Shown: positions 1 to 6,510 of the stretch, piece by piece | Layout: every line of letters starts with the position of its first letter | How positions within the stretch are numbered: position 1 is the stretch's first letter | From: Acidobacteriota bacterium | Lineage (GTDB): Bacteria > Acidobacteriota > Terriglobia > Terriglobales > Acidobacteriaceae | Assembly (NCBI GenBank): GCA_021841795.1 | Contig: JAKCDN010000115.1 | Coordinates: 1 to 8,702, forward strand | Length of the DNA stretch: 8,702 nucleotides | Direction: 5' to 3' | Made by a program: the position numbers and the translations under genes | Notes under the pieces: model-generated | Told to the model about the DNA's origin: nothing | The model's input: only the letters and a program-made list of their open reading frames with translations | Databases searched by the model: none

Positions 1-537
1 ACGGAAGAAGGATTTCGGGGTGTGCGGCTGAGCCCTGCGGCCGACGCTTCAGGCGACTGGATACGCGGCCGGCTGATGCCTCCGCTCTGGCGGCGATGCC
101 GTGAGCTGAAGGTTCCCATGACGCTGCTGGTTCCGGCGACGCGGCTGGCGGATCTGGTTCCGCTGATCGAGTCGAACCCGGAGCTGACGGTGGTGATCGA
201 TCACATGGCCGACTGTCCGCTCGACCGGCCGGATCTATTCCAAAATCTGCTGGATCTTGCGCGCTACCCGCGGGTCTTCGTCAAAGCATCCGATCTGTGG
301 ACGATCTCGCGGCAGCCGTATCCTTACGCCGACGCGCAGGAGATGGTGAAGCGGCTGATCGATGGCTACGGCGCGGACCGGCTGATGTGGGCGACGAATT
401 GGCCGGTGTCGCTCAAACAGCTTCCGTACGGGAGGATTGTCGAGCTCTATCGCGAGCACATGAATTTCCTGACGCGCGCGGAGCGGACGGCGATCCTGAG
501 CGGAACGGTCGAACGCGTGTGGCCGTTCGGGGTGTAA
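1..537 (+). CDS. Amidohydrolase family 2 (TIM-barrel) protein, 3' part only
   Basis: The reading frame is open from base 1 (first codon acg) to the stop at 535-537, so the N-terminus lies outside the window and about 178 residues remain. The visible part resembles the C-terminal half of Amidohydro_2 hydrolases, a group that includes L-fuconolactonase and 2-pyrone-4,6-dicarboxylate lactonase and hydrolyses lactones or related esters and amides. Supporting segments are GFRGVRLSP near the start, VVIDHMAD (His codon at 202-204, a likely active-site residue), VFVKASD, and DRLMWATNWPVS near the end. In this family the last motif is normally W-G-[ST]-D-W-P, with a metal-binding or catalytic Asp. Here the Asp position is Asn (codon 397-399). 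The substrate cannot be named. The deoxyribonucleotidase gene follows 92 bp downstream on the same strand. Confidence 0.8.
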   Translation, partial: TEEGFRGVRLSPAADASGDWIRGRLMPPLWRRCRELKVPMTLLVPATRLADLVPLIESNPELTVVIDHMADCPLDRPDLFQNLLDLARYPRVFVKASDLWTISRQPYPYADAQEMVKRLIDGYGADRLMWATNWPVSLKQLPYGRIVELYREHMNFLTRAERTAILSGTVERVWPFGV

Positions 538-629
538 GGCAAGGGATCGATCCTGATACCCTTTTGTCAGGCGGGCCAGCGCCGACGGGCAAGCCGGAAC
601 AGACAGCCAACCATCAGCAAGGAGCCACC

Positions 630-1205
630 GTGCAGCGCATCTGCGTCGACATGGACGAAGTGATGGCGGATACGCTCGCCGAGCATATTCGCCGGTATAA
701 CCAGACCTTCGACGAGGAGGTGACGCCGGAAGATCTGGCGGGCAAGGGTCTGTGGGAGGTTGCGCCGGTGGACCGGCAGGCGCAACTGCGCGCGTTTCTC
801 GACGCGGAGGATTTTTTCGAGGTTCTGGATGTGATGCCAGACGCGCAAGCGGTGTTGAAGGAGCTGTCGCAGCGTTTTGAGATCTTTATTGCCACGCAGG
901 CCATGGCGGTGCCGAACTCGCTGGGGCCCAAGTATCGCTGGCTGCAGCGGCACTTTCCGTTCATACCGCCGATGCATTACGTCTTCTGCGGGAACAAGTC
1001 GATTCTGCGCGCCGATTATCTGATCGACGACCAGCCGAGGAACCTGGCGCGCTTCGAAGGGCAGGGCTTGCTGTACACAGCGCCGCACAACCTGATGACG
1101 ACGGGATTTGCGCGCGCGAACAACTGGCGCGAGGTCGCGGAGTATTTTGCGGCGCTTTCGATCGGCGAGAATCCAGCGCAGGAGTCTTTACCGCAGCGCA
1201 CGTAG
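630..1205 (+). CDS. 5'(3')-deoxyribonucleotidase-like HAD phosphatase (NT5C family)
   Basis: This 191-residue protein starts with GTG at 630; an AAGGAG ribosome-binding site at 619-624 lies five bases upstream. An open frame continues upstream to 297 but overlaps the preceding gene and lacks family similarity. The NT5C family dephosphorylates (deoxy)nucleoside monophosphates in the cytoplasm and helps balance nucleotide pools. HAD motifs appear in order: D7-x-D9 in VDMDEV (nucleophile and acid/base), T89 in IFIATQAM, K123 in GNKSILRADY, and D133-D134 in LIDDQPRN, which holds the magnesium. The stretches PNSLGPKYRWLQRHFPF and LLYTAPHN are also typical of bacterial members. The last 15 or so residues are probably a disordered tail. 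Family assignment is firm; the exact substrate is not known. Confidence 0.88.
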   Translation: MQRICVDMDEVMADTLAEHIRRYNQTFDEEVTPEDLAGKGLWEVAPVDRQAQLRAFLDAEDFFEVLDVMPDAQAVLKELSQRFEIFIATQAMAVPNSLGPKYRWLQRHFPFIPPMHYVFCGNKSILRADYLIDDQPRNLARFEGQGLLYTAPHNLMTTGFARANNWREVAEYFAALSIGENPAQESLPQRT

Positions 1206-1220
1206 CTGTGCCCGCAGCAC

Positions 1221-1255
1221 GGTCACAGCAAAATCCGATACCATGGATTGTGACC
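1221..1255. repeat. 7-bp inverted repeat upstream of the metallophosphoesterase
   Basis: GGTCACA (1221-1227) and TGTGACC (1249-1255) are perfect inverted copies separated by 21 bases, in the short gap between the nucleotidase stop and the chosen metallophosphoesterase start at 1283. The second arm is followed by ttgttt. It could be a weak terminator for the upstream gene or an operator made of two TGTGA-type half-sites. The half-sites point outward, unlike a canonical Crp site. Confidence 0.35.
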
Positions 1256-1282
1256 TTGTTTCGCTCCCCCGGTAAGGTTCCT

Positions 1283-2137
1283 ATGACGCGCCGCGGCTTT
1301 CTGACGACGGGCGCTTGCACCGTAGGCGGCCTGGCATTTTATTCAGGCGAGATTGCGCGCCATCATATCGAGATCACGTCGAGCGAGGTTGCGCTTGCGG
1401 GCCTTCCCGAGGCCTTCGACGGCTTTCGCATCGCGCAGGTCAGCGACATCCACATGGATGAGTTCACGGAGGCATTTTATCTGCGTGAGGCAGTGCGCCG
1501 CGTGAACGGGCTGAACCCCGACGCGGTATTCCTGACCGGAGACTTCGTAACCGATGAGTTTGCGCCGAGACATTTCGCCATCGGCGCGGCGTGGCAATGC
1601 GGAGGCATTCTTGACGCGCTGGTGTGCCGCGAGCGCTACGCGGTGCTGGGGAATCACGATTTCATGATCGGAGCCGGTCCGGTGTCGGAGGCGCTCACAG
1701 CGCATGGGATCACGGTGCTGAGAAACGCCTATCTGCCGCTGGATCGCCAGGGGGGGAGAATCTGGCTTGCCGGCCTGGCCGACCCGGTGCAGGGCATGCC
1801 CGATCCCGAGGCGACGATCCCGGCGTCGATCCAGAAGATACCGCGGGAGCCCATCATACTGCTGTGCCATGCGCCCGACTATGTGGACCACCTGCTCCGG
1901 CTTTCCTCGGGGCAGGCCGTGGCCCTGATGCTCAGCGGGCACACGCACGGCGGCCAGATCCGGCTGCCGCTGATCGGTCCGCTGGTGCTGCCGCAGCTTG
2001 GCCGCAAATACGTGGAGGGGTGGTTCCGCCTGGGGCCGCTGCAGTTGCACGTCAATCGCGGACTGGGCAGCGTGGGCGTTCCTTTCCGGCTGAACTGCCC
2101 CCCCGAGATCTCGCTGATTACGCTGCGCGCGGCCTGA
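1283..2137 (+). CDS. Calcineurin-like metallophosphoesterase, Tat-type signal (YkuE-like)
   Basis: This 284-residue protein has the full set of metallophosphoesterase motifs: D55-x-H57 (QVSDIH), G-D87 (FLTGD), G-N124-H125-D (VLGNHD), H196 (LLCHAPD) and G-H220-T-H222-GGQ. These residues hold a dinuclear metal centre that hydrolyses phosphate esters. The N-terminus reads MTRRGFLTTGACTVGGLAF, a twin-arginine signal with a short hydrophobic core, so export in folded form is likely. This resembles YkuE-type enzymes, which act at the envelope. The ATG at 1283 was chosen because it puts the Arg pair at positions 3-4 and has TAAGG five bases upstream. An in-frame GTG at 1208 would add 25 residues but has no ribosome-binding site. 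The protein ends with EISLITLRAA, as relatives do. The natural substrate is unknown. Confidence 0.88.
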   Translation: MTRRGFLTTGACTVGGLAFYSGEIARHHIEITSSEVALAGLPEAFDGFRIAQVSDIHMDEFTEAFYLREAVRRVNGLNPDAVFLTGDFVTDEFAPRHFAIGAAWQCGGILDALVCRERYAVLGNHDFMIGAGPVSEALTAHGITVLRNAYLPLDRQGGRIWLAGLADPVQGMPDPEATIPASIQKIPREPIILLCHAPDYVDHLLRLSSGQAVALMLSGHTHGGQIRLPLIGPLVLPQLGRKYVEGWFRLGPLQLHVNRGLGSVGVPFRLNCPPEISLITLRAA

Positions 2138-2138
2138 G

Positions 2139-2174
2139 ATTCGCCGGCCGGAGCCGATGGCGGCCGGAGCGAAT
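2139..2174. terminator. Stem-loop between convergent genes, candidate bidirectional terminator
   Basis: ATTCGC (2139-2144) pairs with GCGAAT (2169-2174), and CGGCCG (2145-2150) pairs with CGGCCG (2161-2166). This leaves a two-base bulge (2167-2168) and a ten-base loop. The stem starts just after the metallophosphoesterase stop, in the gap where it converges with the tldE gene. No T-run follows on either strand, so it is not a textbook intrinsic terminator. Its position favours a role in ending transcription or stabilising the 3' end. Confidence 0.4.
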
Positions 2175-2192
2175 GCCGGCCACAGCGAATAT
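2145..2192. repeat. Three tandem 16-bp imperfect repeats
   Basis: Units at 2145-2160, 2161-2176 and 2177-2192 all begin CGGCC and share an AGC core. By hand count, units 1 and 2 agree at 13 of 16 bases and units 2 and 3 at 12 of 16. A partial further unit (CGGCCTGAG, from 2130) overlaps the metallophosphoesterase stop codon. The array makes the stem-loop listed at 2139-2174. The rest of the intergenic region, to 2285, shows no gene. Confidence 0.5.
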
Positions 2193-2285
2193 TGATCGGC
2201 GCGGAGTGAGAAAGAGCGCGTTCCGGCGTCGATGTGGCCGTCGGCGCGAATGGCGCATGTCGGCGATGGTTGCAGGCCGGGACGG

Positions 2286-3683
2286 TCAGGCGCCTGCGAT
2301 GGTCATGCCGTCGATGCGGAGCGTGGGCGAAGCCACGGAACCGCGAAACTCCAGGTCGTTGGCGATGGCGGTCACGTTGCGCAGCATCTCGGCCAGGTTT
2401 CCGGCGATGGTCACCTCTTCGACAGCGTGGGTCAAGTGGCCGTTCTCAATCCACAGGCCGGTGGCGCCGCGGGAGTAGTCGCCTGTGACGAGGTTGGTGC
2501 CAAAGCCCATCAGGCTGGTGACGTAGAGTCCGGCGGCGACGCTGCCGATGATCTCGCCAGGCGGGAGAGCTCCAGGAGCGAGGAAGAGATTGCCGCAGCC
2601 GACGCCGGGCGCGCCGGCGAGTCCGCGCGCGGCGTTGTGCGTAGACTGCATCCCCAGTTTGCGCGCGGCGTAGGTGTTGAGCAGATAGCTGCGGAGCACG
2701 CCGTTCTCGACGACGGCGGTGCGCTGCGAGGGCAAGCCTTCATCATCGAAGGGCGAGGTGCCGAAGCCGCCCGCGCCCGTGGGCAGGAGCAGGGTATGGT
2801 CATCCACGATGGTCACGCCGGGCGCGGCGATAGGCGTGTCGAGTTTTCCGGCGAGGAAGGAGGCGCTGCGCCAGATGGCGTCACCGGATGCGGCTTCAAA
2901 GACGGACGCGACGAGGGTGCGCGCGGTTTCCGGGGCAAAGACGATGGGAACGCGCTGGGTGGGAACGCGCCGCGCGCCGAGGCGCCGCAGCGCGCGGCGG
3001 GCAGCCTCGGCACCGACGGCCTCAGGGGTTTCAAGGTGCGCGAGACAGCGCGCGCCCGACCACCAGCCATCACGCTGCATGCGGCCGTCGGGGCCGGTGG
3101 CGAGGGGCGCGGCGGCGACACCTGCGTAACTGGAGCGAAAGCTGCCGGCAAAGCCGCGGGAGTTGGCCAGCGCCTTGCACGCGGTGGAGGCGTCGAAGCT
3201 GCCGCCGTCGGAGTTGGTGATGCGGGGATCGGCCGCGAGGGCGGCAGCCTCAACCCTGCGCGCCCACTCGATACGCTCGGCGCCGGAGAGCGAGTAGACG
3301 TCGTCGAAGTAAAGATGCAGATCGTGCGGGAGCGCGCCGAACTCGCCCGGTTCGGGCAGGCCGGCAAAGGGATCCTCCGCGGTGACGCGCGCCAGGGCCA
3401 GAGCGCCTTCGACGAGCCCGCGGATGCCTTCGGGCGTCAGGTCACTGGTGGAGGCGGAGCCGGAGCGCCGGCCGAGAAAGACGCGCAGTCCGAGTCCGCG
3501 GGAGCCGGATTCCTTGAGCGTCTCGACCTGCCCCATACGGACGTTGACGCTGAACTCGTCGCCTTCGCGCGCGACAGCCTCGGCATCGGTGGCGCCGGCC
3601 CGGAGCGCCAGCGAGACGGTATCGGCGGCCAGGGATTCGAGGTTGAGGGTGGTCTCGTTGAGCGGGGGAGCGGCGTTGCGCAT
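2286..3683 (-). CDS. pmbA: TldE/PmbA family protein, non-catalytic subunit of the TldD/TldE protease
   Basis: This 465-residue protein matches the length and layout of TldE (PmbA). The N-terminal domain contains MGQVETLKESGSRGLGLRV (50-68). The C-terminal domain contains the family blocks SPFDDEG (310-316), YLLNTYAARKLGM (333-345), TGDYSRGATGLWIENG (400-415) and VTIAGNLAEMLRNV (424-437). TldE pairs with TldD in a heterodimeric zinc protease that degrades unfolded peptides; in Enterobacteria it also matures microcin B17 and acts on CcdA. The HExxxH zinc motif of TldD is absent, which identifies this as the E-type subunit. TldD itself is not in the window. The ATG at 3683 has only a weak upstream GAG. 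The gene lies 232 bp downstream of the Crp/Fnr gene on the same strand, probably with its own promoter. Confidence 0.92.
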   Translation of the reverse strand: MRNAAPPLNETTLNLESLAADTVSLALRAGATDAEAVAREGDEFSVNVRMGQVETLKESGSRGLGLRVFLGRRSGSASTSDLTPEGIRGLVEGALALARVTAEDPFAGLPEPGEFGALPHDLHLYFDDVYSLSGAERIEWARRVEAAALAADPRITNSDGGSFDASTACKALANSRGFAGSFRSSYAGVAAAPLATGPDGRMQRDGWWSGARCLAHLETPEAVGAEAARRALRRLGARRVPTQRVPIVFAPETARTLVASVFEAASGDAIWRSASFLAGKLDTPIAAPGVTIVDDHTLLLPTGAGGFGTSPFDDEGLPSQRTAVVENGVLRSYLLNTYAARKLGMQSTHNAARGLAGAPGVGCGNLFLAPGALPPGEIIGSVAAGLYVTSLMGFGTNLVTGDYSRGATGLWIENGHLTHAVEEVTIAGNLAEMLRNVTAIANDLEFRGSVASPTLRIDGMTIAGA

Positions 3684-3915
3684 GGCTCAACAGTAACAAA
3701 ACGGTGCGCGGGCATGCTGCGCCGGCTGGACGAGCCCGCCGCGGGCCGCAAGCTTTCAGCGGTTCCGACGGAGACAAAAACGGAGAGCCCCGATCATGAC
3801 GGGCAAGGGCAGCGGGAGAGCTTGCGGGAGGTTGCACGCGGGATATTCGGCGACTGGCGCGAAACGCTCCGCGAGCGCAGGCGAGAACTTGAAGGCGGGG
3901 TGGGAAACTGCCGTT
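3684..3915. other. Intergenic region between the Crp/Fnr gene and tldE
   Basis: This 232-bp gap contains a small hairpin, GCCCG-CCG-CGGGC, at about 3734-3746. It also holds most of a 78-codon rightward open frame (ATG 3714, stop 3948-3950) whose end overlaps the Crp/Fnr gene. That frame has no ribosome-binding site and is discussed as a finding, not annotated as a gene. I see no convincing promoter for tldE and no T-rich terminator for the regulator. Confidence 0.4.
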
Positions 3916-4629
3916 CTACGCGGTCAGGCGTTCCAGTTGCTCGGGTTTGACGATGGTGAGGCTGGTGCCTTTGATCGTGATCCACTGGTCGCGGCGGAAC
4001 TGGTTGAGGAGGCGGGTGACGGTTTCGCGCGAGGTGCCCGCCATGTTGGCGATCTCCTCGTGGGTGAGGGCCATGGTGAAGCGCATCTCGGGCTTGCCAT
4101 TGGCTGCCGAGCGGCCCCAGTCGAGGAGCAGACGCGCCAGGCGGCCAGCCGCGGAGCCTGAAAGCGCCAGCCGCTTGGCGTCATGAAAGACGGTCATGTA
4201 CTCGCCGGAGAGCGCCTGGGCGGCGTGCATGGAGGCGATGCCGTGCCGACCGAGAAACTCAACGAACTCCTGTTTGCGAATGGTCTTCACCTGGCAGGGC
4301 TCGATGGCCTCAGCGGTGACCTCGTGGGGAACGTTGGCGAGAACGGCGCTGAGGCCCATGACATCGCCGGGACCGGCGATCTTGAGAATCATGGTCTTGC
4401 CGTCGCGGGAGGTCGAGGAGATCTTGACCTGGCCGAAGCAGATGACGAAGACATTGCGCGCGGCATCGCCCTCGGAAAACAGCTTGGCGCCGCGGGCATG
4501 ACTCATCATGATCCCGATCCGATCAAATTCCGTCAACGCCTCGGGGGTCAAATTACAGAACATCCGCAAATGCCGGTGCTCGCAATTGAGACAATCTTCC
4601 GGAGGGTGATGAGAATGGAGTGAAGCCAT
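3916..4629 (-). CDS. Crp/Fnr family transcriptional regulator with Fnr-like cysteines
   Basis: This 237-residue protein has a cyclic-nucleotide-binding fold (about 25-135), a long dimerisation helix (about 135-170) and a C-terminal winged helix (about 180-230). C13, C16 and C25 form C-x2-C-x8-C. C112, in AIEPCQVKTI, aligns with Fnr C122, so four ligands for an oxygen-sensitive [4Fe-4S] cluster are available; C64 is a fifth cysteine. The spacing differs from E. coli Fnr (C-x2-C-x5-C). The recognition helix reads GTSRETVTRLLNQF: R201, E202 and R206 match Crp R180, E181 and R185, which contact TGTGA, while Fnr has Val at the first position. It is thus an Fnr-like sensor with a Crp-like reading head. 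The start is fixed by the cysteines, although no clear Shine-Dalgarno sequence precedes it. Cluster binding is inferred, not shown. Confidence 0.9.
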   Translation of the reverse strand: MASLHSHHPPEDCLNCEHRHLRMFCNLTPEALTEFDRIGIMMSHARGAKLFSEGDAARNVFVICFGQVKISSTSRDGKTMILKIAGPGDVMGLSAVLANVPHEVTAEAIEPCQVKTIRKQEFVEFLGRHGIASMHAAQALSGEYMTVFHDAKRLALSGSAAGRLARLLLDWGRSAANGKPEMRFTMALTHEEIANMAGTSRETVTRLLNQFRRDQWITIKGTSLTIVKPEQLERLTA

Positions 4630-4659
4630 ACCAATACCGTGGGGCTAGTCGCTAGGGAA

Positions 4660-4665
4660 AGTATA
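4660..4665 (-). promoter_or_regulatory. Candidate -10 element for the Crp/Fnr gene
   Basis: On the minus strand the hexamer is TATACT, five of six matches to TATAAT. It lies 30 bp before the start codon at 4629 and predicts a leader of roughly 24 bases. No good -35 element stands 16-18 bp upstream, so the promoter may be weak or need an activator. It sits in the 114-bp gap after the cyclic-nucleotide-binding-fold gene, suggesting the regulator can be transcribed alone. Confidence 0.45.
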
Positions 4666-4743
4666 GCGCAATTCCAATCGTGGAGGACCGGAGATTCCTC
4701 GCAGAACAGCGCGAAGGTTGGGGTTGTGACGGCGGAGGAGGCA

Positions 4744-5376
4744 TCAGGCGTGGGCTGCGCCGGCAACGTTGCGGCGAACCGGGGTGACGCGGGTCATGCA
4801 ACAGGTGATGTAGGCGCGGGAGACCTCGCGCGCGAGCTCCTCCAGGAGCCGCATGCGCAGGGGCGGATGGCTTTTAAAGGCCTGCTGAAGGGCTTCAATG
4901 GGCAACAACAGCACCGAGCCGGGGGAGATGGCGGTCAGCGTGCAGCCGTGATGTCCGTCTCCGAGCGCGGCAGCCAACTCCACGAGATCGCCTGGCCGGG
5001 ACGATCCGAGGGTCACGCGCGTCTGCAGCCGTTCCGCTTTGCGGACAAACTCGCCTGACACGATGACATAGAGCCCTTTACAGGCGTCGAACTGCTGGAA
5101 GACCGATTGCCCGGCGGCGATGTTGATGCTGCGGGATGTGCCGGCCAGGAGCTGCGCAGCCTCCGGCGGACACTCCAAGAGCTCGGCCAGCGGATGGGCA
5201 GCCGCCGCGGCCAGACGTTCCACTTGTTTTTCAAGCCGATTGTTGGTCATCTTGCCTGCCGTGTGCCGGGTTCTTGCAACTTGCGCTCTCAGCTTGCGCT
5301 GCTCCCAATTCCGTGTTGAGCGATTTGCCGGAGTGCAGGGCAGGTGGTGAAGCTTGCGCTGCCGCGCACGATCCAT
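4744..5376 (-). CDS. Cyclic-nucleotide-binding-fold (Crp-like) protein without DNA-binding domain
   Basis: From the ATG at 5376 the protein has 210 residues. The fold itself begins near the in-frame ATG at 5250 (MTNNRLEK), which would give 168. Numbered from 5250, the Crp-like beta-roll spans about 35-117, with VFQQFDACKGLYVIVSGEFVRKAE, PGDLVELAAALG and TAISPGSVLLLPIEAL. A helix follows (PPLRMRLLEELAREVSRAY, 129-147). The protein then ends after about 20 residues, with no helix-turn-helix. The cassette residues GDGHHGCTLT replace the Arg-Ser/Thr pair that binds cAMP phosphate in Crp, so cAMP binding is doubtful. I list the 5376 start because GGAG stands seven bases upstream, whereas 5250 has a weaker AGG. 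The added 42 residues are basic and match nothing I recognise. It may be a sensor, a decoy partner for Crp-type dimers, or a remnant. Confidence 0.75.
   Translation of the reverse strand: MDRARQRKLHHLPCTPANRSTRNWEQRKLRAQVARTRHTAGKMTNNRLEKQVERLAAAAAHPLAELLECPPEAAQLLAGTSRSINIAAGQSVFQQFDACKGLYVIVSGEFVRKAERLQTRVTLGSSRPGDLVELAAALGDGHHGCTLTAISPGSVLLLPIEALQQAFKSHPPLRMRLLEELAREVSRAYITCCMTRVTPVRRNVAGAAHA
5291..5362. repeat. 12-bp direct repeat 60 bp apart
   Basis: AGCTTGCGCTGC occurs at 5291-5302 and again at 5351-5362; a shorter relative, CTTGCGCT, occurs at 5280-5287. The spacing is a multiple of three, so on the minus strand both copies would encode QRKL in the proposed N-terminal extension of the cyclic-nucleotide-binding-fold protein. 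If translation starts at 5250 instead, the copies lie in its leader or promoter and could be binding sites. Confidence 0.4.
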
Positions 5377-5405
5377 ATCTCAACTCCATTTCGTTTTGTG
5401 TTTGC

Positions 5406-5430
5406 TGCCGGCCGTTGCAACGGTGCGGCA
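5406..5430. terminator. Stem-loop downstream of the universal stress protein gene
   Basis: TGCCG (5406-5410) pairs with CGGCA (5426-5430), and inside this is the perfect 12-bp palindrome CCGTTGCAACGG (5412-5423). One and two unpaired bases separate the two parts. It lies about 115 bp beyond the stress protein stop and just before the next gene on the same strand. No T-run follows in the minus direction, so it could be a factor-assisted terminator or a protein-binding palindrome. The rest of 5377-5543 shows no gene. Confidence 0.3.
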
Positions 5431-5543
5431 GCTCCTTTTCAGTCCTCATTTTCCCGGGGGTATTTTCCGGTGCAAGCTACGACGCCAGACCTGCCGCTGG
5501 AGTATATGAGCCTTCCGGCTCGGAGCAGCGTGCATGGCGAGCA

Positions 5544-6437
5544 TCAAGCCCACGCAGCAAGAGCAACTTCAGAGCCCACATTGCCGGCGGCGGTAACAGG
5601 TGGAACGCAGAGAACCGGGACGCGCGACCGGGAAAGCAACGCGAAAGCCGTGCCGTGAGGGCCCGGGGTTTCGCTGGCTCGCTTGACTCCCGCAACAAGA
5701 ATGCAGGGATGATTCTCGTGAATGGCATCGGCCACGGCATCGACGGGATTGCCGTCCTTGACCAGACAACGCACCTGAACCATGCCCTGGAAGCGAATTC
5801 CCTGATCTTCCATCACGGTGCAGGGATTGAGGCCGGCGGCCTTTTCAGCCGGTGTGCGCACATGCAGCGCAAGCAGTGGCCGGTTGAATGTTTCTGCGAG
5901 CGAGGCTGCCGTGGCGGCAGCTTCAGCCGCAGCCTCATTCCGCTCAACGGCCAACAGCACAGGACCGCCGGGCGCAGGCCGGCAGGGGCCGGCGTTCCAG
6001 TCGGCTGCAACGGCCAGGACCGGGCAGGGCGCAAGACGAACCAGGCGTTCGGCAATGGCGCCGACAATAATGGGACCGACGCCCTCCATGCCCCTGGTTC
6101 CAATGACGATGAGGCCGGCGTCGTACTGCCGGGCCACATCCACCAGCATCTCGGCTACAGTGCCCTGCCGCACCTCGGAGTGGCTATAAATACCGTCGCG
6201 AATCAGATCGCCGGCCAACTGGTCCAGCACCTTGCGCGCGGTCTCGGTCATGCGGCTCAGCACGCTGCCGGGAACCGCGTCCACCGCGGCATACTCGATC
6301 GGATCGAGGCCGTGCGCGAGCACGATCCGCGCTCCATAGTGGGTCGCCAGCTTGCGGGCATACTCCAGCGCTGCTTCCGCCCGGCCTTCCAGGTCTGTTG
6401 CGACCACGATGGTCTTTAAACCTTTATCAAAGCCCAT
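5544..6437 (-). CDS. Universal stress protein, two tandem UspA domains
   Basis: This 297-residue protein carries two Usp domains. Domain 1 (about 7-145) opens with TIVVATDLEGRAEAALEYARKL in two parts (9-30) and has the ATP-type motif G113-x2-G116-x9-G126-A (GTRG...VGAIAERL), with Ala in place of the usual Ser or Thr. Domain 2 (about 158-280) starts with VLLAVERN and ends with VPVLCVPP, but its glycine motif is degraded. UspA proteins are cytoplasmic stress and dormancy factors, and tandem forms often bind ATP in one domain only. The start at 6437 has AGGGAG five to six bases upstream and puts the first beta-strand at the N-terminus. An in-frame ATG at 6521 also has GGAGGTGA before it, but would add 28 unrelated residues and fall inside a Crp-type site. 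Confidence 0.88.
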   Translation of the reverse strand: MGFDKGLKTIVVATDLEGRAEAALEYARKLATHYGARIVLAHGLDPIEYAAVDAVPGSVLSRMTETARKVLDQLAGDLIRDGIYSHSEVRQGTVAEMLVDVARQYDAGLIVIGTRGMEGVGPIIVGAIAERLVRLAPCPVLAVAADWNAGPCRPAPGGPVLLAVERNEAAAEAAATAASLAETFNRPLLALHVRTPAEKAAGLNPCTVMEDQGIRFQGMVQVRCLVKDGNPVDAVADAIHENHPCILVAGVKRASETPGPHGTAFALLSRSRVPVLCVPPVTAAGNVGSEVALAAWA

Positions 6438-6510
6438 AGGTGTCTCCCTGTCGTTGCCGCCAGAACGTACTGATCGGATGTTCAGTGTGCGCCACAGAAA
6501 AACCCGGGGC

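Noticed and set aside
544..571. 10-bp palindrome GGATCGATCC and a CCTGA/TCAGG hairpin between the first two genes
   Set aside because: The arms are short, with no T-run and no partner element. This is within what chance gives in such a gap.
297..629. N-terminal extension of the deoxyribonucleotidase frame
   Set aside because: It overlaps the amidohydrolase in another frame. The GTG at 630 has an AAGGAG site and puts the catalytic DxD at the usual position.
2232..3950. 572-codon plus-strand open frame opposite tldE
   Set aside because: Its protein is rich in Gly, Ala, Arg and Glu with no recognisable motif, while the minus strand encodes clear TldE blocks. Only its last part (from 3714) was kept as a weak finding.
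4183..4623. 146-codon plus-strand frame opposite the Crp/Fnr gene
   Set aside because: It is antisense to a well-supported regulator and shows no domain.
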